The translations under genes were made by a program, and so were the position numbers. A stretch of 64,000 bases of DNA. It comes from Bacillota bacterium. Lineage in GTDB: Bacteria > Bacillota > Clostridia > Oscillospirales > Ruminococcaceae. Where the stretch lies: the NCBI GenBank assembly GCA_023460035.1, contig JAEWRN010000043.1, positions 163,983-227,982 of the forward strand, read 5' to 3'. The notes below the pieces were generated by a model. That model was given only the letters and a program-made list of their open reading frames with translations. It searched no databases and was not told the origin of the DNA. Of this stretch, positions 7,708 through 17,181 are shown in pieces (within the stretch, counting starts at the first letter, position 1; every line of letters begins with the position of its first letter).

Positions 7708-10700
7708 TTACTGGCGCTTTTTGCGGCGGTAAATAAGGTAGCCGACCGTTACTGCGGCAATGAGCAAAATGATGAGGATGATGAGCCAGGTCGTAGAAAG
7801 CTGTTTTTCAACAGGCTGCGTCTGGCTGCTTTGCGGTGCACTTGCGGCAGAGTTGCTGCTTGCATCCTCACTTTTTACCTGCGAAGCGCTGCTGGTGCTG
7901 CTGCTTACACTGCTACTGGTATTGCTTGTCGCGCTGCTTGCACTGCGGCGCGGTGTTTTTGCTGTTTTGCCGGTGGCAGTGCTAACAACCACTGTGGGCG
8001 TACCGGTGCCGCCGGCATTGCCTGTGCCGCCCGTGCTGTTGCTACTGCCGCCATTCGTGCCGTCATCGCCTGCCGCCGGTTTTACAAAGGTCAGTGTGCC
8101 GGTTTTGGCACCTGTAAGCATAACCGGCGTATTGGTTTCTTCTGATACAGTTAAACTGCCATTCACCGGGGCGATGCTCCAATACTTGCCGAGGTCCCCA
8201 GTTGCAACCGCAACCTGTGTGCCATCAGGGACACACGGCAGGGACAGGACTTCGCTCTGTGTTTTTTGAGAGGACGCATCCACAATGCAGAAAGGCGCAA
8301 TCGCACCGTTTGTCACCAGTTTACTGGTGTCGTCCACCGTCAGCTTGCCGCCGATGATGTAAACGCCATAATCGCAGTTGGTCGTTAAAACCGACCCGCC
8401 TGTCACATTGACGCCGGCCAATGCCTCTACGCCAAAAGTATCACCGTTCGCCGTCAGCGACGCACCGTTTTGAATGTTGACCCTATCACACATCACGGCA
8501 TAGCCGTAAGCGGAGGAAACCGTCAGCCTTGTGCCGGCCCCAACCACATTCAGTGTGCCGCCTGCCGCGCCGGAAGCACCCAAAAATAAAGATGACCCCA
8601 TAGAAACCTGTGCGCCACCCTGCACGGTTACCGTGTCGCCGTTCACCGCGCCGCTGATACCACGGGTAATGTTCAGCTGTGCCGTACCGCTGAAAACAAA
8701 ATGGAGTGCTACCCCGTATTCCCCCATAATTCGGCCCCGCACAACTGCCGGGCCGGTTGTGACAATGGTTGCGGCGGCGGGCAGTGTGACACTGCCTAAA
8801 ACGCAGACATTCCCCAAAGTCAGCGTTTTGCTGTCGCTGTCCCATGCGTAGCCGTCGTCTGCCACTGTTTTGCTACCATAATCACCGTCAGTCAAATCAA
8901 GCCCTGTACCGACCCCAACCATTTTTAGCGCAACGCCGTCGTTGTTGTAGGTGTTCCACACAGCCGGGTTGCCATCCTCATCGTAGCTGGTCGGTACAAG
9001 TACCGCCCCAAGGCCTTCCAGGGGCAACGCCGCAATTTGTTCGGGGGTAGTGCCAAGAGGCAGAAGGATGATACTGTTATTGACAATGCGCGCGCCTTGC
9101 CCCAAAGCCCAGTTGTCAAACGAGGTATCCTGGCTGAACATCAACGCGTTTTCAGCGCTCACCTCCAATGTCGCACCGGAGGTCAAAACTAATTTTTCAT
9201 CCGGGTCAATCTGCACCCCCCCTGAATATGTGCCATAAATGGTATAAAACGTGACCCCGTCAATTTCAGTCTGGTACCGTACATTCAGCGTTACCCCGCT
9301 GTTCACGGTCACCACTGCGGCACCATTGGTATTCATAATTTTGCTCTCCAGCAAACCGTCACCCGAAATTGTTAGGTTGTTTGATGCATTGATATTGAAA
9401 AAATAGTTTTTGCCCACAACCTGCATTGTCACCGGCTCGTTTGGCAGTGTTATGCCGTTTGTCAGATATCCGGCGTTATTTATATCATACAGTGTCAGCA
9501 CGGCTGTTTTACCGCTTTGCGCCGGGGTGAAAATGATATAGCATTCCTGCGTGCCGCTGTTCAGTTTGTAATAAGTTTCTTTGGCGGGCGGCGTGGAAAG
9601 ATTCAACGAGCTGCCCAGCGTGCCGCCGTCCGCATACAATTTGCCATTCGCAGCGACAACCGCCGTACCGCCTACCTGCAGTGTGCCGCTGCCCGTAACG
9701 TGCAGCGCGGTAAGCTGCGCATAGGTAACCCCTGCCGGCAGGTTTAGTGTGCCGTCGTTAATGATAGCTGCGCCGGGCTGGGCAGTGACTGAAAACGCAT
9801 CGCTTAAATTCAGTGTTGTGCTTTGGGCCACAGTAACAGTGCCATAAACGATGTTATCAAGATTAAAGCCATTTGCCTTTTCATGAATGCCGTTTAAAGT
9901 TGCCCCACTGCCCACACTGATGCCGTCTAACGCCACGATAAAGGGGGTTTCCCCCTTTGCCGTTACCCTTGCCGTATCTGCCACAGTTAGGCTGTGGTTG
10001 CTGGTGGCCGCATATTGTGTGCCGGTGATGTCCACCGTGCTGCTGCCCTTTACCACAATGTCGCCAGCACGCACACCGACCTGGCTGTTCAGCGTCAGGT
10101 TTACACTATCCTGAATAGCCAGCAGATCTGCCGTGTCACCATGATAAAGCACATCCAACGCATAAAGGCCGGCATTCACCGTTAACTTGCCACTGCCCCC
10201 AATGGTAAGGGCGGGGGCAGAATTATTGCTTCGCAGCCCGACACCGCCCGTTGTAATAAAGTTATCACCCTCCAGCGTGACGTTGAGCGGCGAAAAAACA
10301 GAAATACCCGCTATGCCAGCGGCGGTGTTATTGATTACGGCATTGTGCATTGTCAGCTCTGCCGCCCCCGGCGCATTGGGCCAGGTAAGCAGCACATAAC
10401 CGGTGCCCGCCAGATAAATTTCCGACGTGCCGTCAAGTTTCGTATCAGCATTTGTCGTTTGCAGCCCGCTGGTTGATATATCCCCCTGATAAGTCGCCAC
10501 AACACCGTTTATATTGATGGTATCCCCGACACCGGGGGTAACGCCGCCTGTGGTCGCGGCAAGCCAGCTGTCGTAGGTGGCGGGCGAAGGTGCCATTCTG
10601 GCCATACTGAGGCTTACACCTTCACTGCTTACCTGCACCGTAATTTGTGGCAGGGCCACCCCGTCCGCCACGGTATAGCCCGCCGGCAAAGTAGGCAGGT

Positions 10701-11160
10701 AGGTATAATGCGCACCACACGCGCCGGGGGTAAACGTGCTGTATGTACTATTGGCCGCATCAATTACCCATCTGATATTTTCCAGCGTGACAGCCTGCGT
10801 TGTTTCAGCCGGGGCAGAGGCGGCCGTTGCTGCCGGTGTAGCTGTGGCCTCCGGCGCTGCTGTGGCCTCTGGGGCAATAGCCGCCGGCAAAGCGGCAACG
10901 GTGGCTGCCAGCGTGGCCGGCAAATTAATGTCCGCCGCGGTTGCCCCTGCGGCGAGCTGCTGGCTGGCCACCTCTGCCGGCAGCGTTGCAAAGGCCTGTA
11001 TGCTTTTTGTCTCTTGCGCGGTTTCCTGCGCATGGGCAGCAAGCCCATACCCGGTACCGGGGTTCAGCATCAAAACAGCCAGCGCCAGCGCCAGCAGTTG
11101 TTTTGCTTTTTTTCTGGCCGGCACACCATACAGCCGCACAGCCACTTGTTTTATTTTCAT
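7708..11160 (-). CDS. Large secreted beta-helix-like surface protein with C-terminal membrane anchor
   Basis: A 1150-aa exported protein. The N-terminus has a basic region (VRLYGVPARKKAK) and a hydrophobic stretch ending in AAHAQ, a signal peptide. A Thr/Ala-rich segment follows to about residue 135. The bulk is built of irregular ~20-25-residue turns rich in V, T, N and G with recurring TLNV, LTVN and GVNVTGG patterns, typical of right-handed beta-helix or filamentous adhesin folds. A Ser-rich linker (residues ~1060-1115) leads to one transmembrane helix (TTWLIILIILLIAAV) and a RRKKRQ tail. No LPXTG motif is present. The start is fixed by GGAGGAATTT before the ATG. It is divergent from a LytTR/GHKL signalling operon that may control it. 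Its ligand is unknown. Confidence 0.8.
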   Translation of the reverse strand: MKIKQVAVRLYGVPARKKAKQLLALALAVLMLNPGTGYGLAAHAQETAQETKSIQAFATLPAEVASQQLAAGATAADINLPATLAATVAALPAAIAPEATAAPEATATPAATAASAPAETTQAVTLENIRWVIDAANSTYSTFTPGACGAHYTYLPTLPAGYTVADGVALPQITVQVSSEGVSLSMARMAPSPATYDSWLAATTGGVTPGVGDTININGVVATYQGDISTSGLQTTNADTKLDGTSEIYLAGTGYVLLTWPNAPGAAELTMHNAVINNTAAGIAGISVFSPLNVTLEGDNFITTGGVGLRSNNSAPALTIGGSGKLTVNAGLYALDVLYHGDTADLLAIQDSVNLTLNSQVGVRAGDIVVKGSSTVDITGTQYAATSNHSLTVADTARVTAKGETPFIVALDGISVGSGATLNGIHEKANGFNLDNIVYGTVTVAQSTTLNLSDAFSVTAQPGAAIINDGTLNLPAGVTYAQLTALHVTGSGTLQVGGTAVVAANGKLYADGGTLGSSLNLSTPPAKETYYKLNSGTQECYIIFTPAQSGKTAVLTLYDINNAGYLTNGITLPNEPVTMQVVGKNYFFNINASNNLTISGDGLLESKIMNTNGAAVVTVNSGVTLNVRYQTEIDGVTFYTIYGTYSGGVQIDPDEKLVLTSGATLEVSAENALMFSQDTSFDNWALGQGARIVNNSIILLPLGTTPEQIAALPLEGLGAVLVPTSYDEDGNPAVWNTYNNDGVALKMVGVGTGLDLTDGDYGSKTVADDGYAWDSDSKTLTLGNVCVLGSVTLPAAATIVTTGPAVVRGRIMGEYGVALHFVFSGTAQLNITRGISGAVNGDTVTVQGGAQVSMGSSLFLGASGAAGGTLNVVGAGTRLTVSSAYGYAVMCDRVNIQNGASLTANGDTFGVEALAGVNVTGGSVLTTNCDYGVYIIGGKLTVDDTSKLVTNGAIAPFCIVDASSQKTQSEVLSLPCVPDGTQVAVATGDLGKYWSIAPVNGSLTVSEETNTPVMLTGAKTGTLTFVKPAAGDDGTNGGSSNSTGGTGNAGGTGTPTVVVSTATGKTAKTPRRSASSATSNTSSSVSSSTSSASQVKSEDASSNSAASAPQSSQTQPVEKQLSTTWLIILIILLIAAVTVGYLIYRRKKRQ

Positions 11161-11512
11161 AAATTCCTCCATTATTCGACGCCGCACTAAAAAACAGCAT
11201 CGTTTTTCACACTTCGATACCCCGCCACCGGTTTTCAGGCTTTGGTGCCCCGCGCCATCCCCGCACGGCAAACCCCAAAAGGGGGGTCTTGCAACACATT
11301 GTTTTTACTTTGCCCCCTTTCAAACGAAAAGCCACCATACCTTTTCGGCCAATACCGAAAAAGCATGATGGTTTTTATTAGGGTAACACGCTGTCAATCA
11401 CCTTGCAACCCGCTATGTTCAAGCGGTCAAAAATCTGCACAAGCGGTAATTTTTACCGCCCTGTTTATGGTATACTATTGACTGGATTATTGTAGGCAAA
11501 GGGGAGTTTTTT
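11161..11512. promoter_or_regulatory. Divergent control region of surface protein and LytTR operon
   Basis: A plus-strand extended -10 promoter TGGTATACT (TATACT at 11471-11476) precedes the LytTR gene by about 37 nt. A hairpin at 11335-11371 (CCATACCTTTTCGG...CCGAAAAAGCATGATGG) is followed by TTTTTATT on the plus strand. No gene is visible. As LytTR proteins bind pairs of short direct repeats, this region is a natural place for autoregulatory sites, but I could not assign them. Confidence 0.5.
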
Positions 11513-12238
11513 ATGAAAGCAGCCATTGTAGATGATATGGTTACTGAGTGCGCTTTGCTTTGCAGCCTTTTAAAAGAATATGAAGCCAGCGAACACCTGC
11601 CCATACAGGTCACCGAATTTCACAGCGGCAAAGAGCTGCTTTTCACCTACACCCCGGGCAGCTATGACGTCGTTTTTATGGATATTTTTTTAAACGAGGA
11701 AAACGGGGTTGACTGCGCCCGGAAGCTGCGGCAGCTGGACGAAAACCTGAATTTGATTTTTTTGACCACCAGCCCGGATTTTGGCGTAAAAAGCTATGAT
11801 GTGCGGGCGGCGGATTACATACTAAAACCCGCCACCCTGCAAAAGCTGACAAGGGCGCTTGGGTATTGCAAAATTGCAGAGCAGCAGGGCGGGCCCACCA
11901 TCACCGTCACAACAAAAAACCAGCAGCTCAACATCGCCATCGGCCATATTCTTTATGCCGATTACCAAAACCGCTGCACCTGTATTCATTTAAAAGACTG
12001 CCTTGTGCCGGTGTCGGGCAGCTTTTCAGAGCTTTGTGCCCTGCTAAGCGCCTATGCGCAGTTTTTGCCCTGTTTTAAAGGCATTTTGGTCAATTTAAAA
12101 GAGGTGCAAGAGCTTGGCAGCGATTACCTTACGTTAAAAAATGGAGAGCGGCTGCCGGTCAGCCGGCGGCTACAGCACCAGGTGCAGCAACAGCGCTTAA
12201 GCCTTGCCGCCGGTTCACTGCGGGGGGAGGGGCTATGA
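11513..12238 (+). CDS. LytTR-family response regulator (AgrA-like)
   Basis: A 241-aa cytoplasmic response regulator. The N-terminal receiver (residues 1-~125) has the phosphoacceptor aspartate in DVVFMDIFLNEENGVD and the conserved lysine in DYILKPA. A LytTR DNA-binding domain occupies about residues 135-230 (ILYADYQNRCTCIHL ... FKGILVNLKEVQELG ... LKNGERLPVSRR). The partner is the GHKL kinase encoded two genes downstream; such pairs usually respond to peptides or surface signals. The stop overlaps the ATG of the secreted-protein gene (ATGA), giving a coupled three-gene operon. The start is supported by AAAGGGGAG 7 nt upstream. Confidence 0.93.
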   Translation: MKAAIVDDMVTECALLCSLLKEYEASEHLPIQVTEFHSGKELLFTYTPGSYDVVFMDIFLNEENGVDCARKLRQLDENLNLIFLTTSPDFGVKSYDVRAADYILKPATLQKLTRALGYCKIAEQQGGPTITVTTKNQQLNIAIGHILYADYQNRCTCIHLKDCLVPVSGSFSELCALLSAYAQFLPCFKGILVNLKEVQELGSDYLTLKNGERLPVSRRLQHQVQQQRLSLAAGSLRGEGL

Positions 12239-14067
12239 AGCAAGCTATTGCGCTGGTACTGTGCACCCTGCTGTTGTGCGGCGTGTTTGCGGTTTCGGCC
12301 CACGCCGCCGAAGCTGCCCCCGGCCCCAGCCCTGCCCCTTACAGCGAGGTGCCGCCGGGTTTTGATTATACCGGCAGCACCCTTTCGTACACGGCCCCGG
12401 CAACCTTGGATGACACCTTTGCCCTGCCCTGCGGGGATACCGGCTTTACACAGCTGCACAGTGTACTAGACCCCATTGTTTTGCCCTGCGGGGTGCAGGC
12501 AGGCGACGCTTTTTATGCGGTGTCGCTGCCCATCGCGTGGGACTTTAGCACCGTTGATGCAAATACCCCCGGCAGCTATACCGCAAGCGGCAGTATTTTG
12601 CTGCCCGCGGGGGCGGCCCTTGCGGGCGGGTTGGCGGGCACCATCACCGTTGCGGTGCAGGTGGCAGCCCCCGCCACAGTTGTGCTGGCCAGTTTTGACG
12701 AGCCCGAGCGCGTTGACGCGGTGGCTTTCGCCACCGGTACCAGCACGGCTACACTTGAGGACTGGTTTTCAAGCTCTGTCATGGGCTTTACCGGCTACGA
12801 CGCGGCGGGTAACCCGTATGACCTGCTGTCGGGCACCTGGTCTTTTGCTGCGGTGAACACCGCGGTACCCGGTGTCTACTACGCCTTTGTATCCCCCTCG
12901 CTTGGGGCAGACTATACGCTGCAGGCGGGTACCGCCTTGCCGCGCCAGCTTTGTGCCGTTTCCATTCAAACCCCCGGCCAGCCGGACCTCAACTGCTGTG
13001 TGGCAGGGCGCGGTTTTTTGCATTTCCCCTGGGTGCTTTCTGCCGCGCAGGAGGAACAGCTGGGTGATTTTACCCTGTGGCTGCGGCAGGACGATGGCGA
13101 ATGGGTCAATTTGCAGGAGGGCTTTTTGTTTGTCGCCGACGGGTTGCAGCTTTCTCAAAGAATGTTAAGCTACGGCAGCACTTACGCGCTGAAGGTGGCC
13201 TATCCCGGCGGTGAAACCGGTGTGCTGACCTTTACCTACAGTGATGCGCTGCATATTTTAGACTATTCCGGCGGCGACCGGGATGGCGGCGATGCGGGCG
13301 GCGAAGATGCGCAAAACGGCACGCAAACAGCACCCACCACACCCGAAACCCCTGCGGATACCAATGGGGCAAGCACGCCGGCCGGCGGGGATGCCACACC
13401 CGTTTTAACGGGTGCCGCGGCGGGGGGCAGCCCCACAACACAGGGCACTGCCGCCGTGCAAGAACAAGCCCCGCAACCCTCCACGCCCGGTACCCCCGCC
13501 GTAAAGGGCGGCGGCAACAGCAGTGCGGCGGGCCCGGCAACCGCCCCGCCTGCCGTGGTAAATGAATCTTATACGCCAGAAGAAACCGTTATTTCCGGCC
13601 TGCGCCTGCGCGACCTTTGCAGCGAAGGGGATACCGTTGTCTTTGGCTCTGGCAATTTGACCGCCAGTATCCCCAGTGCACTGCTTTTGGCACTGCATTT
13701 GCAAAACACTGATACGCTTTCTGTCTCGCTGGCCTGCCCGCAAAACGGGCAGCTCGTCTTTCGTGTCACTGCCGGCGGCAAGCCGGTTGCACCGCTTACC
13801 GGCACCACGCTGCGCCTGCGGTACCTGCCGCAGGCCCAAAACGCCGTTATTCTGGTGCAAAACGAAAGTGGCGTGCTGGCCGACGACATTTCGTATGACG
13901 GCGAGTTTTTGCGTTTTACTGCAAATGACGCGGGCACTTACACCGTCAGCGAACAACAAACCCCGCAAAAGGGAGAAAGCAAAATCTCCCCGCTGCTACC
14001 CGTATCCGGCAGCTTAATTTTAGCCGCCTGCGGCGGCACTTTATTGAAGCGGTGGCGCCATGGGTAA
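12235..14067 (+). CDS. Secreted protein with LPVSG sortase-like anchor
   Basis: A 610-aa exported protein. The signal peptide ends near VSAHAAEA. Residues ~30-345 contain repeated extracellular-looking beta-rich segments, and residues ~350-440 a Thr/Pro/Ala-rich spacer. A second folded part spans ~440-575. The C-terminus reads LPVSG, then a short hydrophobic stretch (SLILAACGGTLL) and KRWRHG, the arrangement of a cell-wall sorting signal (LPXTG class with S in place of T). It lies between regulator and kinase, overlapping both (4 nt and 8 nt), so it is probably an accessory sensor or output of that system. I do not recognise its folded domains. Confidence 0.75.
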   Translation: MKQAIALVLCTLLLCGVFAVSAHAAEAAPGPSPAPYSEVPPGFDYTGSTLSYTAPATLDDTFALPCGDTGFTQLHSVLDPIVLPCGVQAGDAFYAVSLPIAWDFSTVDANTPGSYTASGSILLPAGAALAGGLAGTITVAVQVAAPATVVLASFDEPERVDAVAFATGTSTATLEDWFSSSVMGFTGYDAAGNPYDLLSGTWSFAAVNTAVPGVYYAFVSPSLGADYTLQAGTALPRQLCAVSIQTPGQPDLNCCVAGRGFLHFPWVLSAAQEEQLGDFTLWLRQDDGEWVNLQEGFLFVADGLQLSQRMLSYGSTYALKVAYPGGETGVLTFTYSDALHILDYSGGDRDGGDAGGEDAQNGTQTAPTTPETPADTNGASTPAGGDATPVLTGAAAGGSPTTQGTAAVQEQAPQPSTPGTPAVKGGGNSSAAGPATAPPAVVNESYTPEETVISGLRLRDLCSEGDTVVFGSGNLTASIPSALLLALHLQNTDTLSVSLACPQNGQLVFRVTAGGKPVAPLTGTTLRLRYLPQAQNAVILVQNESGVLADDISYDGEFLRFTANDAGTYTVSEQQTPQKGESKISPLLPVSGSLILAACGGTLLKRWRHG

Positions 14068-15988
14068 TAAGTTTTTTGTATGGCGCCGGGCCCTGTTGCT
14101 GTTTTTCGTGGCCGCGCTGGCCTGTGCCTTGTTTCTTGCGCTATACCATTTTGACAACAAATATACCCAAAACGCGCCGCAGCCCATCAATGGCGCGCTG
14201 TATGTTTCAAGCGCCGACTGGGTGGGTACCCCTGTGCGTTACCTGCGCGGGGGCTGGCGCTTTTACGCCGACCGCCTGCTAACCCCTGCCTCTTTAAAAT
14301 CGCAGGGGGACGATTACCAATACCTCTCGGTTGGGCAAAAAACAAATTTTGCAATGGGTGACCCCCGCCGCTCGCCCCACGGCAGCGCCAGTTATGCCCT
14401 GACCCTGTATTTACCAAGCGAAACCCACACCTATGCCATAGAGCTTCCGGAAATTTATTCTGCCTACCGGTTTTATGTCAACGACCAGCTGAAACTGCAA
14501 ATAGGGCAGCCGGACAAGGGCAGCTACCAGCCAAAGACCCAGTGCCGCGTCGTCACCTTTGAAGCCGCCGGCAAAGTGACGCTGTTGCTTGCTGTCAGCG
14601 ATTACTCTTGGGTGTACAGCGGCCTTGTGTACCCGCCCGCCTTTGGTGAGCCGATGAACATTTACACCCTGCGCGGGCTGCGGGTGGGTATTTGTTTAAT
14701 TTTAGTCACCGTGTCGCTGATGCTTGCCGTTTTTAGCTTTTACATTGCGCTGCGCACCCGGCGCGGCAGCCACATCTGGCTTTTCCCTCTGTTGTGCCTT
14801 GCCACGGCGGTGTTTACCTCTTACAGTGTGGTGCACAGTATTTTATCGCTGCCGGTGCAGCCCTGGTACACGGTAGAGTTGGTCAGCGGGTACCTTCTCA
14901 CCCTGCTGGTGCTGCTGCTTCACAACCACATCTGCCGGCCCAAAAGGCCCGTGCAAACTATCAGTGCCGCCTTTGCGGGGGGTGTCTGCCTGCTGGCACT
15001 GTTTTACGGGGTGTTTGCCGCACAGGCAACACTGCCGCTGATGCTTCTCTTTTCCAATATGGTGTTTTGCTTTAAGCTGCTCGTCGCGGCGTACCTTTTG
15101 GTCACCGCAGCTTTGGCGGTGCGGCAAAATATTGAAAAGGCGATGATTTTGCTCTGTGCGGATGTCGTGTACGCCCTTGCCTTTGTCTGGGACCGCCTGC
15201 TGCCGAACTACGAGCCCGTTTTAGGCGGCTGGTTTCAGGGGTGGGGCAGCCTTGCGCTGGTCGTGGCAACCGGTTTGGTGCTGGGGTATGACGTGACAAT
15301 GGGGTACCGGCACAGCCTTGTGTACAGTGAGGAGCAGCGGCAGATGAAACGCCAGCTTGCCATGCAGGTAGAGCATCTGCGCCAGATAAACCAAAAGGTA
15401 GAAGAAAGCGCAAAGCTGCGGCACGATTTCAGGCACCATTTGCGTACCCTGATGACACTTGCCGAAGAGGGTCACCGCGGGGAGCTTGAAAACTACATTC
15501 GCGGCATTACCGAGATCAACGAGGGCACCCGCATTGGCCGCATGACTGATAACGTTGAGCTGGATGCCCTGGTGCAGTACTACAACGGCCTTGCACAGTC
15601 TGCCGGTATTCAATTTCGCGCGCGGCTTTCGCTGCCCGAAACACTTCAGTTTCCCATTGTGGACCTGTGCGGCCTGCTTGGCAACCTGCTGGAAAATGCA
15701 GTGGAAGCCTGCCAGCGTCAGCAAAGCGGGGATAAAAAAATCTTTATCGCCGGCAGGCTGCAGGGCGGGCAACTTGAATTTGTGGTGGACAACAGCTTTG
15801 ACGGGCAGCTGAAAACCCAGGGCGGCAAATACCTGTCCTCTAAGCGAAACGGGTTTGGCCTTGGCATTTCTTCTGTGCTGGAAACCGTGCAGCGCTATGG
15901 CGGTGTGATGAACCTGTACGTGGACGACACAGGGTTTCATGCGGAGTTTTCACTGCCGGCAGGGGCAACTGCACCGCTTGCCCGTTAG
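14060..15988 (+). CDS. 7TM sensor histidine kinase (GHKL/AgrC type)
   Basis: A 642-aa membrane kinase. One N-terminal TM helix (residues ~9-30) is followed by an extracellular ~170-residue domain of galactose-binding/7TMR-DISM-like pattern (YALTLYLPSETHTYAIELPEIYSAYRFYVND). Seven further TM helices span ~210-425. A coiled coil leads into the H-box (KLRHDFRHHLRTL), then the N-box (LLGNLLENAVEAC) and G-box (GFGLGISSV) of a GHKL ATPase. It should autophosphorylate on histidine and pass phosphate to the LytTR regulator at 11513. The start overlaps the upstream gene by 8 nt. The signal is unknown; a carbohydrate or surface ligand would suit the extracellular fold. Confidence 0.92.
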   Translation: MGNKFFVWRRALLLFFVAALACALFLALYHFDNKYTQNAPQPINGALYVSSADWVGTPVRYLRGGWRFYADRLLTPASLKSQGDDYQYLSVGQKTNFAMGDPRRSPHGSASYALTLYLPSETHTYAIELPEIYSAYRFYVNDQLKLQIGQPDKGSYQPKTQCRVVTFEAAGKVTLLLAVSDYSWVYSGLVYPPAFGEPMNIYTLRGLRVGICLILVTVSLMLAVFSFYIALRTRRGSHIWLFPLLCLATAVFTSYSVVHSILSLPVQPWYTVELVSGYLLTLLVLLLHNHICRPKRPVQTISAAFAGGVCLLALFYGVFAAQATLPLMLLFSNMVFCFKLLVAAYLLVTAALAVRQNIEKAMILLCADVVYALAFVWDRLLPNYEPVLGGWFQGWGSLALVVATGLVLGYDVTMGYRHSLVYSEEQRQMKRQLAMQVEHLRQINQKVEESAKLRHDFRHHLRTLMTLAEEGHRGELENYIRGITEINEGTRIGRMTDNVELDALVQYYNGLAQSAGIQFRARLSLPETLQFPIVDLCGLLGNLLENAVEACQRQQSGDKKIFIAGRLQGGQLEFVVDNSFDGQLKTQGGKYLSSKRNGFGLGISSVLETVQRYGGVMNLYVDDTGFHAEFSLPAGATAPLAR

Positions 15989-16043
15989 GCGGTGCCCCGC
16001 TTTGTGCCGCGTGCCCTGCCCGGTGGCAAAGCCAAACAATACA

Positions 16044-16137
16044 AAAAGCAATGCCCGGCAGGGCCAAAGCGGCCTGCCGGGCATTGCTTTGGGCAAACAC
16101 AAAGCCGCAGGGGTGCCCCTGCGGCTTTGTGTTTTTT
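16044..16137. terminator. Two hairpins between convergent kinase and YczE genes
   Basis: The first hairpin (stem AAAGCAATGCCCGGCAGG, from ~16046 to 16090) has no T-run. The second is a perfect 16-bp stem (CACAAAGCCGCAGGGG, 16098-16131) followed by TTTTTT on the plus strand and is a good terminator for the sensing operon. Confidence 0.8.
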
Positions 16138-16226
16138 CTGTTTTCACCTGCCGGGGGCAAGGCCGCGCCGCGGTGCGATAAAAAGTTGCTGCGCGGGCGG
16201 CGTTTTTGCGGCTGTCTTTCAACCAA

Positions 16227-16919
16227 TCAGGCCGCAGCCTGTTGAAACTCGTTGCGCTCGTCCTGCAAATGCAGCACTTTTAAAATAGTGTGGTTATAAA
16301 ACTTTGCAAAGGTGCGGATCAGCGGCCCTACAAGCAGCGCGCTGAGCACCGTACCCACACCCGCGGCGCCGCCCAGCAAAAAGCCGGCAAGCACAAACAC
16401 CCAGTCACCCGCCACCTTCACCCAGTGGTATTGCAACCCGGTCAGCTGCACAATTTTAAACAGCAGCACATCGTTGGTGTTGTACCCAAACCGGCAGCTG
16501 ACCTGCAATGCCAGCCCCAGGCTGAGAAACAGCACCCCGCCGGTCAGCATCAATACCCGGTACGCCGTGGGGTACACGCCATTCGCGGGTAAAGTATCCG
16601 CCAGCAGCCCTTCGACCAAATTGACGGCCGGGCCGCCGACCAAAATAATAAATACCGTACCGACCCCCATGTTTTGCCGCGCAAGCAGCAAACCAGCCCC
16701 CAGCAACACCAGCATGTGGTACAGCAATGCCGTGCCATAGCGGATGCCCAACGCCTTTGAAAGCCCGTCTACCCAAACTGAAATAGGGTCCACCCCATAC
16801 CCGCAGCGCAGGTAAAAAACGACCCCCACCCCAATTAGCAGGGCCGCTACGCCGCAAAGCAGCATTTTTTTAAAGGTGTCCCATAAATTTTGCCGTGTAA
16901 AAAAAACCTGTAATCCCAT
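16227..16919 (-). CDS. YczE/YyaS/YitT-family membrane protein
   Basis: A 230-aa polytopic membrane protein with five to six hydrophobic helices. It has the family hallmarks GYGVDPISVWVDGLSK after the first helix and the glycine-rich GTVFIILVGGPAVNLVEGLL. Bacillus YczE is linked to surfactin production by an unknown mechanism; most homologues have no assigned role. The protein ends with a short charged tail (LQDERNEFQQAAA). It is monocistronic and convergent with the kinase operon. Length is normal. Confidence 0.82.
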   Translation of the reverse strand: MGLQVFFTRQNLWDTFKKMLLCGVAALLIGVGVVFYLRCGYGVDPISVWVDGLSKALGIRYGTALLYHMLVLLGAGLLLARQNMGVGTVFIILVGGPAVNLVEGLLADTLPANGVYPTAYRVLMLTGGVLFLSLGLALQVSCRFGYNTNDVLLFKIVQLTGLQYHWVKVAGDWVFVLAGFLLGGAAGVGTVLSALLVGPLIRTFAKFYNHTILKVLHLQDERNEFQQAAA

Positions 16920-17115
16920 CGATACGCCCCCCGCATTGCCCCCGGTATGCTGTTGCAGGCGGCTGCCTGCCGCGGCTGCAAAACGTTATTTTTGCATCTT
17001 ATCATGCCAAAAATAAACATAATATGAGAAATCTCACATTATTGGCCGCTTTTGCAAATTTTACTTGTGCGTTTACCTTGTTTTCCCATTTTTGTCAATA
17101 AAAACGGTAATATAA

Positions 17116-17168
17116 GGTAAAAACAGGTGATTTTTGTGCACTGCATACACAAATCACCTGTTTTTACC
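17116..17168 (-). terminator. Bidirectional terminator between YczE and DUF1846 genes
   Basis: An 18-bp perfect stem (GGTAAAAACAGGTGATTT and its complement) with a 17-nt centre, ending in TTTTTACC on either strand. It sits 14 nt beyond the DUF1846 stop. Confidence 0.85.
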
Positions 17169-17181
17169 TTGTTTTGTCTTT

